From: Cruorifilaria tuberocauda
Lineage: Eukaryota; Nematoda; Chromadorea; Rhabditida; Onchocercidae
Length of the DNA: 53,338 nt
NCBI GenBank assembly: GCA_013365365.1
Contig: JABVXU010000375.1
Location: forward strand, 1 to 53,338
Direction of reading: 5' to 3'
Position 1 is the stretch's first letter. Each line of letters opens with the position of its first letter. A program made the position numbers and the translations under genes. Below are positions 30,468 to 44,455 of this stretch, one piece after another. Below the pieces are notes generated by a model. The model did no database searches. It had not been told where the DNA came from and worked only from the letters and a program-made list of their open reading frames with translations.

Positions 30468-31896
30468 ATTTCTATATCACTTTCTTTACATCATTTCGTT
30501 ATGTTTCTTTTTTTATCATTTCTGAATACGAAAAAATTGTTATTGTATCCTATTCCATTATCGTTTATTTCGTATCATTTTGGAGGATATATATATATAA
30601 CTAATGATTATTAACTGATTTGTGATCGCTGAAAATTTTCAAGGTCTTATCAGTGATAACGACTTTAATAGCACTATCATCAAACCCAATTCTTTTGAGA
30701 CACAACAATCATTCCACTATATAATTTCTCTGCTTTCTAGTTTTTCGACAATCTAGCGCTTATCACTGATTCTATATTATACCACCTTCATTTCTTCTAG
30801 ATAACGTGAATATATAAAAATCACAGTTTCTCGCTTTAATTTCTCCATAAATTTTTATTTCAGAGGTATAGAAAAAAGTTCGCATCAATTTTTGCTACTA
30901 TTTCATTTATGGAATAACATTTGCATATTAAAAAATTATCGCTGCAAGATATCCAATTAATTTGATAATTACAAAATAAACTTGAACATATAGATACGTC
31001 CGTCTATTACAAGATCATAAAATTGAACGATAAAGCTGAAAAAAATAAATGGTACATGAAATAAATGCCTAACTATATTAAAAGACAAAGAGATAAAAAC
31101 TTTGAAATTTTTGAGCCTTATGAAACCTACTAGTAGACCACATGTACCGCTTCTCTTTCTAAAAATAACGATCGAAGATAATAATAGCAGAAGGAAGGAA
31201 AAGAGAGAAAAATTCAAAGACAAAAGAATCCATGAAACGATCACATTACAAATGATACTTTACTTTTAAACAAATTGGAAATTATCAGAATAAATAGACA
31301 AGAGAACGAAATATCTATTCTTTAATAAATAATACTTTTTCATTCTTATTTTCTGATACTTACTATAGGTGTGTATACCTGTATATCTGTAAAACCATAC
31401 TTAAACAAATAAACATAGAGAAATGATATTCAAAGGAACTTTTGTTGATAATCATGTAAACAAGTGACGTTAAGCATTAATTAGAGATAATTATTCACGT
31501 TTATATGACGTAACCTACGAGTGAGACATTTGAGAAGTAAAGCGTACTCCAAACGTTCTCGTACAGATTACGAATACCGCTATCACTGCGAACTAATCGT
31601 CGCAAAGTGTCCCGAAACCAAGAATTCAGTTGAGACAAAGATGCAAGAGTTAATAGTAGGAATGGAGAATCAGATTAAAAAGTTCTTAGATAGCGAGAGA
31701 ATACGAATAACCAATTCCTGACTATTCGCGCCAAAGTTTTTATTTAAATGCGTTGACGTTGTTTTTCAGGAAAGTGCCTGCGTGTACATTGGGCGTGTAA
31801 CGTGAATAAACGTATGCGTGTACTAATCTTGTTATACTATTACCTTTTCTTATCTTTAGGTTCACGGACAAACGTACTTGTAAGCATCAATTAGGC
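30468..31896. other. Intergenic region between the GMPPB-like gene and INCENP
   Basis: About 1.4 kb of AT-rich DNA, including the GMPPB 3' UTR. The plus frame at 31521-31721 (66 codons, GTG start, Lys/Arg-rich) has no recognisable domain and does not join the INCENP frame, so I leave it uncalled. TTATCTTTAG at 31851-31860, about 36 nt before the INCENP ATG, is a candidate trans-splice acceptor. Confidence 0.5.
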
Positions 31897-34800
31897 ATGA
31901 TTGTCGTAGGTGACGTGAACGGATTGCTTGCAAATTCACAGTTAGTTTTTCTTACCAATTATTAATTCTTTTATCAACTTACAATATTTTCACAAAATTT
32001 TAAATTCAATTTCAAGTTTTTATGCAGAGGCTATTCTTTTTAATATTTTTAATTTTAAATTTTGAGATCGTTTTAGTAGATGATTCCATTTGTCATAGTT
32101 ATTTAGTTAAATGATTTTCCGATAAATTACAAGTAGAAGTATTATATGAATTTTTCATTAGTTTTGTTCTGTACTTCATTGCATTTGGTTTTATCGATTT
32201 AGGACTTCTAAGAGATGGGATCAATAATTGTGAATTTGTTGTTGAAAACTTTTCATCTAAATGATAATGATTTTTACTGACAATAAATTCGGAAAGATTA
32301 AAGTTAGTAGCTGCGAATTGGCATTATGTCTTTTTTGTGAAAAAGATATTCTTTCGTTTTGAAGTTTGATCAATAAAAGATATTCTTTCGTTTTGAAGTT
32401 TGATCAATAGGAAATGTTCGTCTCGAAAATTCTGGAAATCAGGAATATTACTATATTTTGAAAAATGCGGAGAAATGAGAAATATATTTATGATTAGGGA
32501 ATTTTACACAAAATTGTCCAAGAAAAAAAAATCGTAACTACTTTATTGTCGATTATGCAATCATAATTAATAAGATGATTGCTTTTCAGAATTGCATTCT
32601 CTCCATATATTTTCTTCTGGTTTAATTTTCCGATAAAGCTTTTACTATTTTTAGGATTAATTTTTGCCATATTGACCGATTAATTGTGTGTAAATTTGAT
32701 GCGGATGTCCTATCAAAAATCGATAATTTTTTTATTTGGCTCGAGGATCAAAGAGATACTGGAAAAGAAATTATACGGAATGAGTACGTTTATTTCAAAA
32801 TTCATAGTTATTTATTCGATGAAAATATGTATGGATCAAATTTGATAGAATATGTATATATCAAATTAGACTTCAGTTTTCATTTCTATTAGATGTTCTT
32901 TTCCGTTTTTTAGAAATATCAGAACTATTTTATCACTGTGTAGATAAAGTATCTTTGGGCGATGGTATTTAGTTAAATTGTTAGATTCCATCAACATGAG
33001 TTTTTAAAAGGGATTTCATAGTATTAGTCGTCGAAGCGTTACTCACTTCAAATTCGGTTTTTCTTTCATTTTCTTGCGGAAGTTTTTAAGTTATAATGTT
33101 TGTGATGGAAACCAGTCTTTGAAAATGAAGACCTTTGATATATAAGCATTACTCGAATTCGAAGTTGCAGAACGGGTCGCATACGCTTACCAAAAACACC
33201 CAAACGGGGATACTGTTTTTCACAAGAAGCAGAAACTTTTCAGAAGTGCAGAAAAAAGCTGTTAGATAGTGTCAAACGGAAACGAATAGATCCTTTTGAA
33301 AATGATAGGTATGTTACAATTATTTAAATAAGTTTACTTTCATAGGATTACTTTAATTGGTATATAGCAATTATTTTGTTGTAATTTACGTTATGCTTAC
33401 TTTCAATTGATATGCAGTAATTTTATGTCAGGCTATTTTCGATGTCATCGGCAAAGAAATATCTATGATAAAGTTGTAATACAGTTCTGAAAATGTTTTA
33501 TTGTGCTTCTTTTTAGAAATGCTGCGACTTATGCTGCACAAACTCCGAAATTTTCGAGGAACACTACTACTGTACGTGCTAGTAACGCTATTAAATTTTA
33601 CAGTTTATTTATCTCTCTTGTGTTGCGTACTTTTTCTTTTTATAGCGAGGTGTAAAGCAAGAAGCAATGTCAACTGGCCGAATGAACGATCGGAAAATAC
33701 CAACACGACCTATACCTGCATCGAGGCAGTGCATTACAAAGCACCAAACACCCATTAAGGTTGCTATTATGTATTTGCACTATAAATAGAATTAAATAAT
33801 TCATGTTTTTCTCAATGAAACATTTGTTTTGCAGGTAAATAAATATCCTCCAATTACAACTTCTTGCAACAACACACCAAAACGGTAAGGAATTTGTTTT
33901 TCCATCTGAAATTTTGCTTCAATGAATGCAATCTTGTGATGATGAATATTTTCCAGGACGCCGATTAAAAATATAACTAGAAATATGACTCCTAGGATTA
34001 TGGTGAACTCGGAATCTATTGCTCAAAAAGTTACTCCGAAGGCGACTGTTGAAAGAACTGCTGCCACTCCGAAAACGAATGATAAAAAGTTTGCAGTTAT
34101 TTCAAAATCGACTGTTCAACAAGTTAGTTTTACCTCACATTAATCCTGTTTAAATTTGAAGTATATTTAGTTCGTGTCAGTGGACTAAAAAAGAAAACAC
34201 TGTGATTTATATTAGTTTAAAATCATCTCATTGTATAGACTATTGGCGGAGAGATATTTGGAATGTCGTGAAAAATAATGGATTTAAAATTCATAAGTTT
34301 TTTTCATCACAGCCAACATTCAAGAGATCTGAAGTAATACGTAAGATGGAGAAAAGGACGAATGCTGTAATCAAAAACAAAGAAGAATTGATGAAAGAAA
34401 AGGCGGAACGTGCTAGGAGGTCATTTATTAATTTGCTTTTGTAGAACAGCTACTTTGTAAGCCATAAAGTTTAGCTGACTTCTTCCATATCAGCGATATT
34501 TTATGTTGTTTGAGAAAATCTAGAAAATCATATCCAGATTGATATTATTAACAGTCAGTAGAGAAGTCTTCTTTAAGTTAAAGAATTCAGAACTTTTAAG
34601 AAGCGTTGAATAAACTCTAAATGTAAGCCGAAATTCAGAGATCGTGAGGAACGAGCATTGCGCGTAAAAATGAACAATAAGAAGAAGGAGGAAGAAGCGC
34701 TTGAAAAACTCCGGATAATAAAAATGCGTGAACAGCAAATTGAAGAAATTAGACAGAAGCAACGTGCACCGGAAAGAGCCATCTCGAAATCACCCTGTCG

Positions 34801-36345
34801 TACGAGGTTCTGTTAATATTGAGCGATTAATAATGACTTCATAAGCACTTCAAAATTCGGGTGAGCTTAGTTGGGTTTGCATAAAAATAATAGTTGCGGA
34901 CAAAAAACTGTTTTCAAAGACCAAGAAACATTTTATTAAATGGCAAAAATTAGTCAGAAACAAGTGTTGCAGAGGGTACTACAATCGCATGCAAAAACCA
35001 CTTGTTCGTGCAAAATCTTCACAAGATATTTCTGCAGCAAAGGATATATCGCAACAAGAAATAACAAAGGATAGACAAGTTTGTTTTATGTTATGTTGTA
35101 GTTGTTTCAGTTTTAAGGAAAATCTTGTTGAAATTTTCAGATGTTATTTCAGGCTGACCTCAAATTTCAAGGAAAACGGAACCATATTGATAGCGTCAAA
35201 CAGGATATCGGTATCCAAAGTAAAAAACAGAAACTAGATTTTGAGGAATGCAATGAAAGAGATAACACTGACGGACGTTCCACCAACACTGATACGCCGC
35301 AAACACTGAATGAGAAGCTTGTCAACAGTGAAATTCAAACTGAATCTGTTGAAAGTGATAATAGGAGAAACTCTGAAGAGAAAAATTCACGAAGTAATGT
35401 AAACGAAGTTACTGAATCAAAAGAAATTCCTGTGCTGAACAAACAAGAAGTGTTGGGATCTTTACGAAATTGTGACGTTGTATCTGACATCACTACTCAT
35501 TCATCTGTGATTGGGAGTTCACAGATAAATGAAAAACAAGATATGGATGAACCTTCACAAGTCATGGAAGTTGATACTCTCAGTGTCGAGACAAGTACTA
35601 TAAGTAATCGAACTTTTAACAAAAGGTTATTTCTGCTTGAACTTAGACTGTTCAGATATTGTAAAAGCTGTTTAAATATTGTTAGATATTTCTCTGGAAC
35701 ATTCATGTTTCAAAATCAAAGTTCTGAAATTACATCGATATACGTTTTCAATATATAAAATTTTGCAAATTTTTGGAAAATTGTTACTTCTGTTATCGTT
35801 TTCAGCGTGAATATATCAAACGATGAAACGCTAGATGATATTGGTAATAACTATGATGTAGAAAGCATTTCATCAAATGATGAGACGGATGATGAGGAAA
35901 ATCCACGAAAACCGATCCCTCTTTGGGCACTAGGTCATTTCTTCTGTTTCTAAAATAGTTCCTAAGATGGAATGTTGACGCATGCGAAAGAATGCCTTTG
36001 TTAATTACCAAACAGTTCTAGAAATATAATTAACCCAAATAATTGTAGAATGAAGGAAATGAAATAATGAGAAAATACAATCTTATTAACTAATGTAAAC
36101 TTTTTGTTTTAGGGGATCGACTAAAAAATGCGTTACGGAAACAAGTTGCGCAGCCACCTATCGATCCTGATGTTTATTTTGGACCAGTACGAACGCCTTT
36201 GCTGGAAAAAATCTTCGCAAGAAGTCGCACACGCTATAATAAGCGAACATCTTCAGCCCTGTGGTCATCACCAATGAGTAACCCGAAAAAAGGAACGAGT
36301 AAATTTTTCGAATTGCAGCACGTCAATCGCGGTAGTAAACTATAG
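31897..36345 (+). CDS. icp-1: Inner centromere protein INCENP (chromosomal passenger complex)
   Basis: Scaffold that links survivin/borealin at the centromere to Aurora B and activates the kinase. Thirteen exons: 31897-31940, 32655-32783, 33171-33308, 33517-33571, 33646-33759, 33835-33884, 33957-34122, 34313-34419, 34639-34806, 34973-35078, 35141-35625, 35806-35933 and 36113-36345. They close in phase to 640 aa. The N-terminus has a CEN-box-like helix (ADVLSKIDNFFIWLEDQRDT, about 29-48), then LPKTPKR. The middle has a Lys/Glu-rich coiled coil (exons 8-9). The C-terminus has the IN-box: IPLWALGDRLKNAL, PPIDPDVYFGPVRTP and RYNKRTSSALWSSP, with Thr609-Ser610-Ser611 as the Aurora B target motif. 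The first exon is the least certain part; it is supported by a phase-2 GTTAGT donor and an upstream acceptor. A 36-bp tandem duplication lies in intron 1 (about 32340-32410). Confidence 0.9.
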
Positions 36346-37431
36346 TACATGATTTGTTGAAATTGTTGTAATTCCACAGCATTGTCAGTTTGTTTTGAAA
36401 ATTTTTAAAATTTTTCAGCAAATATAGTCATTGTTGTCAATTTGCCTTTGTTGTCCATTTGAGACTTTTTACTTATAATTTTTGGTAGCTACAGTTGTAA
36501 TTTTGAAAAGAAATAGCATTGCATAAATATTTTCATATATAAGACACCTGCTTATTTATATCAAAATATATAGAGGCAGCTAGATGGTGTAACGAGATGG
36601 TACACCAAGCTTTTCATTTTCTTTTTCGCTTTCAAAAATTGTTTTTGCATGAGATTTACCTTCGTAAAGGAAAAAGCAACAATAATCTTCCTTTTTGATA
36701 ATGAATCAGTATTGATGCTATTTTCTATCATCGTCTGTCGTATATTCTTCATACCTTCATGTGTGTTCATATAATACTTTTTACATCTACAATAAAATCA
36801 TGCAAAATATAGCTCTACAAAATATAGTAAGACAGTTTGCTATAAATTTCTGAAAGGACCTCTTCCTTTTTTGGTAAATTTGCTAAATAAGTTGTACAAG
36901 TTTATCAGTGTGAAAGTGCTCATCTAATTGATTGTATTTTGTTGGACACGACGACGCATGAGATTCCCGCAGAGTGTTCGAGTTATGCGAGTTTCCAATT
37001 ATCCCTGATGATGTGTATTTGATTGATTCGGTCACAAAAGACATAATAGTCTTCTGGTGGCGATGCATCTAATCATAATATCACCAACAGTTGATGTTCT
37101 CGTCCGATCGGTCTATCTGTTCTACTTGTCGTTGGGTCTTGTCTTTTCTACATTTTATCCAACTACTTCTCTCATAGTCGCTGTAATTGCAATGATATCA
37201 TGATTTATTGTGATAATAATCGCAATAACTGTATTGATATCACGATTTCGATAATGATCGTTTCATTACACTTCCAGCAATAATCACAGTATTGTAGTGA
37301 TATTTATGGGTTCCTCTTTCCTCCGATTTTTGTGGAAAGGACTTTTCTATAATGATTTTAATTGGAGACTTTAATTTGAAGAGAGGTAAAATTAATTTTT
37401 CAGATTTTTCTTAAATGATTTATTGTGTGAA
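36346..37431. other. Intergenic region between INCENP and ALG8
   Basis: About 1.1 kb. Diverged repeats of a unit like GTAATTGCAATGATATCATG and GTATTGATATCACGATTTCG occur near 37182-37310. ATTTTTCAG ending at 37403, 28 nt before the ALG8 ATG, is a likely SL1 acceptor; a short upstream ORF (ATG at 37415) intervenes. I see no gene. Confidence 0.5.
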
Positions 37432-40400
37432 ATGATGACTGCTCATTTATCAGTATCAGAGGATCAGATGAATGATTCAAAATTATCAGCTTATCTGAAA
37501 GTGTTCAGAGAAGAATGGTTTCTATATTGTTGTGCGTCAGTTTTCGCCATAAAATTTCTCCTGGTGCCATCTTATCATAGTACTGATTTCGAGGTAAGCG
37601 ATTTAAAAGTAAACTGAAGGAAATTGCAGATTTATTTTCCATAATATTGTTTCTTTAACAAATTTCCTTCTCGAAAAAGAAATTTCGGATTTCAATTTAA
37701 ATTAAATTCTTTTTTTAATATAGGTTCATCGCAATTGGATGGCTGTTACGCATACTCTTCCTATTTGCTCATGGTACTACGAAGACACATCGCAATGGAC
37801 TCTCGATTATCCTCCATTTTTCGCTTTTTTTGAATATTTTCTGAGTCAGGTGAATGACATTCATAATTTAATGTAAATCCTTTTATATTTTGTAGTACGA
37901 CTTTAAATGAGTGATATTGAGAATATCATATTTGTTCTATTACAAATAAAAAATTTTCAGATTGCATCAAAAATTATTCCTTCTGCATTGGTGCTGCAAA
38001 AAAACCCGTATTTTTCCACCGAATTATTGTATTTCCAAAGGTTTTCGGTAATTGCAACTGATGTTTTTTACGTAAGTTTTATTTACTACATAAAATTAAA
38101 GTAATGGGAATATACGGTTCGTAATGCTTTTTCTTAATTTTGTTTTAAATTTGTGGAATTTCAGTGCTTATCATGCGTTTTTCTGATAGAAAGTTTACGT
38201 GGACATTTCAAAAATAATAGCAATGTAAAGGAAAATTCGATCGCTATCGGCGTTTTTCTCATAGCTAATGTTTCTTTGGTGATGATCGATAACATACATT
38301 TTCAATATAATGGCATTCTAACATCACTTCTTTTGATTTCACTCGGCTGGATTATAAGAGAATCTTTTCTCTATGTAAGCTCCATAAATAATTTGATCAT
38401 TCTCGGTATTTCACTGAATTATGGATCTCAGAAATCGACAAATAATTCATTAGGACCTCCAATTATGATAATGTGGTAATTTCTATCGGTTTAGTTTTCT
38501 TTGATATTGGATCTTTATTGAATTTCTGTTCATCATCGGTTCATGAAATTTGCCATCTCCTTAAAATGCACATCCTGGCATATAGATATTAAATTGATAT
38601 TTAATGCTGTAGTTTTGAGTTTGACCTTACATTTCAGAAATTAACAACTTTGTTTCAAAGATCCGTTGATCATGATGAATATTGTCGTGAGATCGATAAA
38701 GACTGGTATTCATGAAAATTTCTTTATGTCGTAAATTTTATTTTTCAGGGTGCATTAGCGTATTGTGTTCTATTAAATATGAAACATATTTATCTATTTT
38801 ATGCACCTGCATACGCTGTGTATTACGCTGTAAATTATTTGTTTTCCTCTGAAAAGGCTTTCATAACTAACGCTGCAAAATTAGCTGCCATTGTTATTCT
38901 TCCATTTACATTATCTTTTGGTAGGATAAAGTATTTCTTACTCTTCTAATACATATAATTATTTTTAATCTTTATATTATGCAATTTGAATAATTTTGGA
39001 GTGGGTTTGATTGGATAAATATTTTCTAGATCATAGCTTGATTTGTCTATGATGTTGTCTTGAAACAGTTCTTTTCTCGAGCTTGTTTTTTGGTCAAACT
39101 TTATCCGGGTGTAAACTTCAATAGTGTATCTATTTCAGGTCCATTTATTTATTTATGTGGTCCTGGTGTTTTACAGCAGATATGGAGACGATTGTTTCCC
39201 TTTGAACGTGGTCTGACACATGCTTATTGGGCCCCGAATTTATGGGCATTTTATAATTTTGCTGACTGGTATTTCTATCAAATCCTGAAATTGACTAGGC
39301 GATTACCGCGAAATGTTCATTCACCTGCTTACATTTCAGGCCTTGTGCAGGTATTTTCGTATTGCTGTATTCTCATTTTCTTCTTTGAATTCATAATCTA
39401 TAATATTCGAACATTATTAGTTTATTTTGCAAGTTTCACTTTTTAAATTAAGTGTTTTAGTTGAAAGTAGACCAAATTGTTTCAGGAATTCAAGCATTCC
39501 ATTTTACCTTCTGTATCACCAATCGGAACGTTACTAATAACGCTAGCATTACTGTTACCGTTAGTATCCCTTATTCGTACACGACACTCAAAGAATTTTC
39601 CTCTTTCACTCACACTTTCTGCATTTGCTTTCTTCCTTGCTGGATATCACATACACGAAAAAGCAGTCATACTCATTACTATTCCATACACCATTCTAGC
39701 TTCTTCAGTATGCAATTAATTGTATTTTTCATAGAAAGATAAATTTATTGTTAATTTATTGTAAACTTTTTAAGTAAATTATATTTAAAAAAGCAATTTT
39801 TTTTGATCGATCACACTTTGATTATTCTTTTCTTTTAATTTATCATTTTCTTTGTGAGACATCAAATCAGCTTGAACGCGCAATGCAGTGTTTTTTCTTC
39901 CTTCCGAGAAAAAACTGCATTTTCAACAGATGAGCATTAGTTTTCCTAATCAGACTCATATTTTCAATGTCCAAACTATTTATTTAGTTTACTGGTTAGA
40001 AGATACATTATCACAATGTTTTGAGAAATTATTTCAGGATCATCGATTTCTACCGTCTTTTATTGTGCTTTCAGTTGCGGCAAATGTTTCACTTTTTCCT
40101 CTCTTCTTCACATATTTCGAGAATATGTTAAAGGTTTGCTTTTCTATTTGGTTGAGAACACTGTCATTCGATAAAAGATTATCCAGTTTGAAATAATCTC
40201 TAAGCTTTATATGAAATTACAAGAATGATTTTTATAGATGAAGTAATAAATAGCATAATGAACGGAGATCTTCGCATTTTAACCTGTAATATTATTCATA
40301 TTTTTTGAATCAGTTTATAATTCGATGATACTGCGACTTCGTTGATACTTTTGTATTAAAACAGTGTTTATTTATTTTAGATTTCCATTACACTTTGCTA

Positions 40401-40912
40401 TCTATTTTTATCAATAAGTATTATGCGGTTTTTATGTCCAGAAAAATCGCTTCATTTTCTTCAAAAACTTTACTTGTTCGGACTCTTAATTGTTCAGATT
40501 TATTGCTTAGTTCTGCATCAGGTTGGTAAATTTCATTATATTTTCTCGTTATCCAAATAAGAAAAAAAGATTTAAACACATTTAAAATGCATTGAATATG
40601 TCACTGAATTGAGGAAACTTAATGAATGAATTTTAAATTCTTGTATTCACTATTATTCTTTCATTCAGTCTTCCAAGTGGTGGAAGATATTTTTAAAAAA
40701 TTTTCAGCTTTAAGTCCTTAAATATGATCGTATTTTAGATTATATTTGGTAGTAATTTCGAATTCGTTCCTTTGATGCTTACTTCATTATCAACAGCTGT
40801 TGGAATTTGTTGGATATACATTGAACTGTTGGGGATTATTTCTTCTGATGATTTCAAATATGCGGAAGCTACGTGTATCTGTGAAAGAAAGTTTAAAAGA
40901 AAATTTCTTTAG
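37432..40912 (+). CDS. alg-8: ALG8 dolichyl-P-Glc alpha-1,3-glucosyltransferase
   Basis: ER membrane enzyme that adds the second glucose to the lipid-linked oligosaccharide Glc1Man9GlcNAc2-PP-dolichol before transfer to protein. Ten exons: 37432-37593, 37724-37849, 37961-38071, 38165-38374, 38749-38920, 39139-39350, 39486-39707, 40038-40133, 40381-40521 and 40739-40912. They close in phase to 541 aa (human 526). Family motifs in order: [115 protein letters not shown] and the [10 protein letters not shown] loop. Many hydrophobic helices fit a GT-C polytopic protein. The conserved acidic HSTDFEVHRNW loop is intact, so the enzyme looks functional. Confidence 0.95.
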
Positions 40913-43018
40913 TGGATGGTTTCATCACTAAGCTGATAACTCATTGCCGAGTATGACCGCTCTAACATGATCATGATTACGAAATACATGCAAGATTTTA
41001 TTTTGCAATAACAATTAGCTGAATAATAAAAATGAGTTACAAAGGTAATTGTTGTCATTATTATTGCTATTTATCTGTTTTACGATTATCTGCAATAAAA
41101 TTTTTCTTAGTTCAGTCTGATCACTTGTTTTAACTACAGATTGAGTTGTAATTCGTTTTTATACAATATAGATATTTTGAACAGCTAGCTATAAATGTAA
41201 GTAGTTTCATTTGTTTTGCAAACACTATATTTATTTATTGATCACAGAAGAATAAAATGTCAATGCGTAATTCTTTAGTAATAACGAAAATAGTATTTAC
41301 GATAATAAACCACGATATTGCTAGGGAAAATGTGCCTGTCACAGGTTTGCAGCAATTATGTTTGCATATCAGAGTACTGATAGCAACTTCTAATTGATAT
41401 ATTCAAATAACAGCGAATACGATGAAATAAAATAAAGTACATACGATAACGAATGTTAGTTGATAGGATGAAAAGATCATTGGAAGAAATGTAACAAATG
41501 ATCTGAGTGAAATAAACATAATTAAATACAAAAGGATTGAAAGGATTTAATACAAAAAGTTTCTCTTCTCAAATGTTTACTATGATATGAATCAAAGACA
41601 TAAATCCTTTTGAATTTATTTAACTTCCATTTATAGTATTTGATCAACAAGGATTAATCTCCCTATTTAAATTCCATCATTCCAGTTCTACATTTTTGTT
41701 TAGAAGAAAGGGTGATTAAATTGAGATAAAAGGATTTAGAAATATGCTAACATTTATTTATTTAATTAGATGTTATATTGTTAATTTAATTTCTTTGATT
41801 TAATTTTTCTGTTTCTTCGATTTTATTTAATTTGCATTTTTGGATGATTTAATTATTTCAGTTATTCTGTTATTATTACAATTTCTTAGAAATATTACCC
41901 GATCTTCATCGCTACGTCATTTCATCAAATGTCGTTGATATTGAATTACCAAATTTGTATCATATAGGCATCTTTGAAACTTCTTTATCATTTCTATCAT
42001 ACATCATTACCTTCTCATATTTTTTAATGCTATTTGAAAAAAATGGTTTAATTTAAATCATATAAATCATATAAAATTTTAATTTAAATCATCAAATGTT
42101 TTGTGGAAAAAGTTTAAAATTGTGAGCATTCTTATTAAATAACAATTAAACAATAATAACAACAAATAACAAAAAGATTAAATAGCAATCAACAGTTTAG
42201 GATGCATTTTTTTTGTCATCATTAGCAATTTATCAACTAATTAACATAATTTAATTAAACTCACAAATGGATATATTTAAGCGCTGTTGGAAGTAAATTT
42301 GAAATGAATTTGCTCAAGTTTCAATTTTATTATCTTTCAATATCTTCTTCATTTCTCATTTCCAATTATTAACCGACTTATCTGATTGAAATTAAACCTG
42401 CTTACAAGGTTGCTTTTCCTTTAAGCTTTACTTTGTTATCTTTGCATTTTTTCCCCCTTTTGAAGAAATAAAAGAATTGCTCAAGTTGAATTTGATACGA
42501 TCGAATTAGGGAAGTGATCAGTATTTGCTTGTTCACTTTGATCACGTCTAATCAAATTCAATTCACTTTCTTTTCATTCTTGATCAAATAGTGAATAATA
42601 CTACTTCAAGTAATTTCTCCTCTCTTCATTTCTCTTTTTTCTTTTAAATTTCATTTTTGAAAATTTTGCTATCATACTGATGTTAACAGTGATATGCTAT
42701 TAAAGCATTAGCAATGATAATAACACAACAATGTAAACAATATAATAGACACTCTAATATTTTTGTATGTTATTATTTTGGTTTTGTTATATAATTATAG
42801 TAATAAGTAATTTTAATTACAGTAATAATTATTTTAACTATAGTAATAGTAATAGTAAACAAACACAAGAGATTTGTTTATTTACTTAATCTAACAAATA
42901 AGATAAATTTATTTACCTCTCCAACAAATACGATAGACAGAATTGTTGGACAAGCTCATTTTCATTGAAATATTTTATAAATACAAAGTTTGTTAGTAAT
43001 ACTGAGGACAATAATAAT
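40913..43018. other. AT-rich intergenic DNA downstream of ALG8
   Basis: About 2.1 kb, including the ALG8 3' UTR. There are short near-repeats (AATCATATAAATCATATAAAA near 42056). No open frame with gene-like composition or splice pattern on either strand. Confidence 0.55.
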
Positions 43019-43040
43019 GATTGGGTAGGAGGATAATAAC

Positions 43041-43087
<47 letters not shown>

Positions 43088-43397
43088 TGCTGATGATGAT
43101 ACTGGAAATGTTAGTTGATGCTGATATTGACGATAATGTTAGCAAATAAAGTAGGAAGAGAGTGGTGCAATTTGAGAGAGGACATTCACATTTCCCTGCT
43201 TCTCTAATGCTTCTTCAATTCCTCACTACCATCATTATCGTCATCATCATTATCGTCATCGTCATTATCATCATCGTCGTCATTATCATCGTCGTCATTA
43301 TCATCGTCGTCATTATCGTTATCGTCGTCATTATCATCGTCGTCGTCGTCGTCGTCACTCAAATCGATATCGACCAGTTGATGATGATGATGACAAG

Positions 43398-43436
<39 letters not shown>

Positions 43437-43460
43437 ACAACGATAATAATATAGAGGACG
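43019..43460. repeat. ATA, CAT/GTC and GAT/GAC trinucleotide repeats
   Basis: An (AAT)n tract at 43036-43090 is followed by CATCATTATCGTCATCGTC-type repeats (about 43225-43356) and then the complementary GATGACGATGACG type (about 43381-43433). The two arms are reverse-complementary over most of their length around a 25-bp spacer. Open frames here are translations of the repeats. Confidence 0.9.
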
Positions 43461-44455
43461 TGGGTATAGAGGACAGAAATGGATGGGTTGACAACAGCAG
43501 TAACGATGGTAGTGATAGTTGTATTCGTAGTTAGTAGTGGTAGTGGTAGTAGTAGAGTAGTAGTAGTAGCATGAATAACGACAATGATAACAATAATGAT
43601 AATGTTATCATGTGTTGTTGGTGGAAGAGTGATACGAGTAGTGATAGCAGTAGCATGAATAACAATAGTGATAATGATGATAATGTCTTGTCATGAATTT
43701 GTTGAAAGAGTGAAGAATATGATTTAAAAATTGAAATGATTCAGAATGAAATAACTGATAATTTCTTGTATCATTTTTTAATTTTATCATACTCTGTTGA
43801 CAATTTACTATATTTGTTATCATTAAATAATGAAAGTAATGTGAGAGTGATTTTGATCAGAAATGTTGAACTGTTTTGTTTAATTTATTTAATAATGCTT
43901 TTTTTTTTCTCCTCTTCTTCTAGAATTTCTCTCGATAATGATGATTATTGTTGATACTAACGATAATAATAGTAATAATAATAATAATGACGATGATGAT
44001 TTTCTTTTAATTTTTTTCAAACAAAAATTTTGAGAATATCCCTAAAATATAGTGTGAATAGTATGGATAATTATACAAGGATAATCATGCAATAATTATC
44101 GTTATTATTATTATTATTATTATTGATTTAGACCAATAATAATAATTATCGTCAAGGATAATTACTACTATTATTGCTATCGCTACTACTGTCGATAATA
44201 ATGATTATTGTTGATACTAGTGATGATGATGATGATGAGGGTATTGTTGATGCTAATGATAATGATGATAATAATAGTTGAGGAAGATTTATAACGAAAG
44301 GCAGGTACATGAAGGGGGTATTGATGTTGCTAGCACTAATAATGCGGTCGTTGATGATTGTGCTGTTGTTGTTGGCTGATGATATCATTGTGCGGCAGAA
44401 ATGCTGGCAATGTTGATGTCGATGAGCGCCGCTTCAACATTTTCATCCTTCCCCT
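43461..44455. repeat. Scattered GTAGTG, ATAATG and GATGAT simple repeats
   Basis: GTAGTAGTGGTAGTGG-like sequence at 43525-43570, ATAATAATGACGATGATG near 43970-44000, TTATTATTATT at 44101-44125 and GATGATGATGATGATG near 44221-44240. The rest is AT-rich with no gene signal. Confidence 0.75.

Noticed and set aside
31521..31721. Lys/Arg-rich 66-codon plus frame upstream of INCENP as a first exon or small gene.
   Set aside because: It begins with GTG, has no usable donor into the INCENP frame and no recognisable domain. A separate in-phase first exon at 31897-31940 fits better.
36561..37068. Minus-strand frames of 61-69 codons between INCENP and ALG8.
   Set aside because: AT-biased composition, no motifs and no paired splice sites; likely chance frames in UTR or intergenic DNA.
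43162..43494. Val/Ile-rich plus frame and Asp/His-rich minus frame.
   Set aside because: Both are translations of the CAT/GTC trinucleotide repeats.
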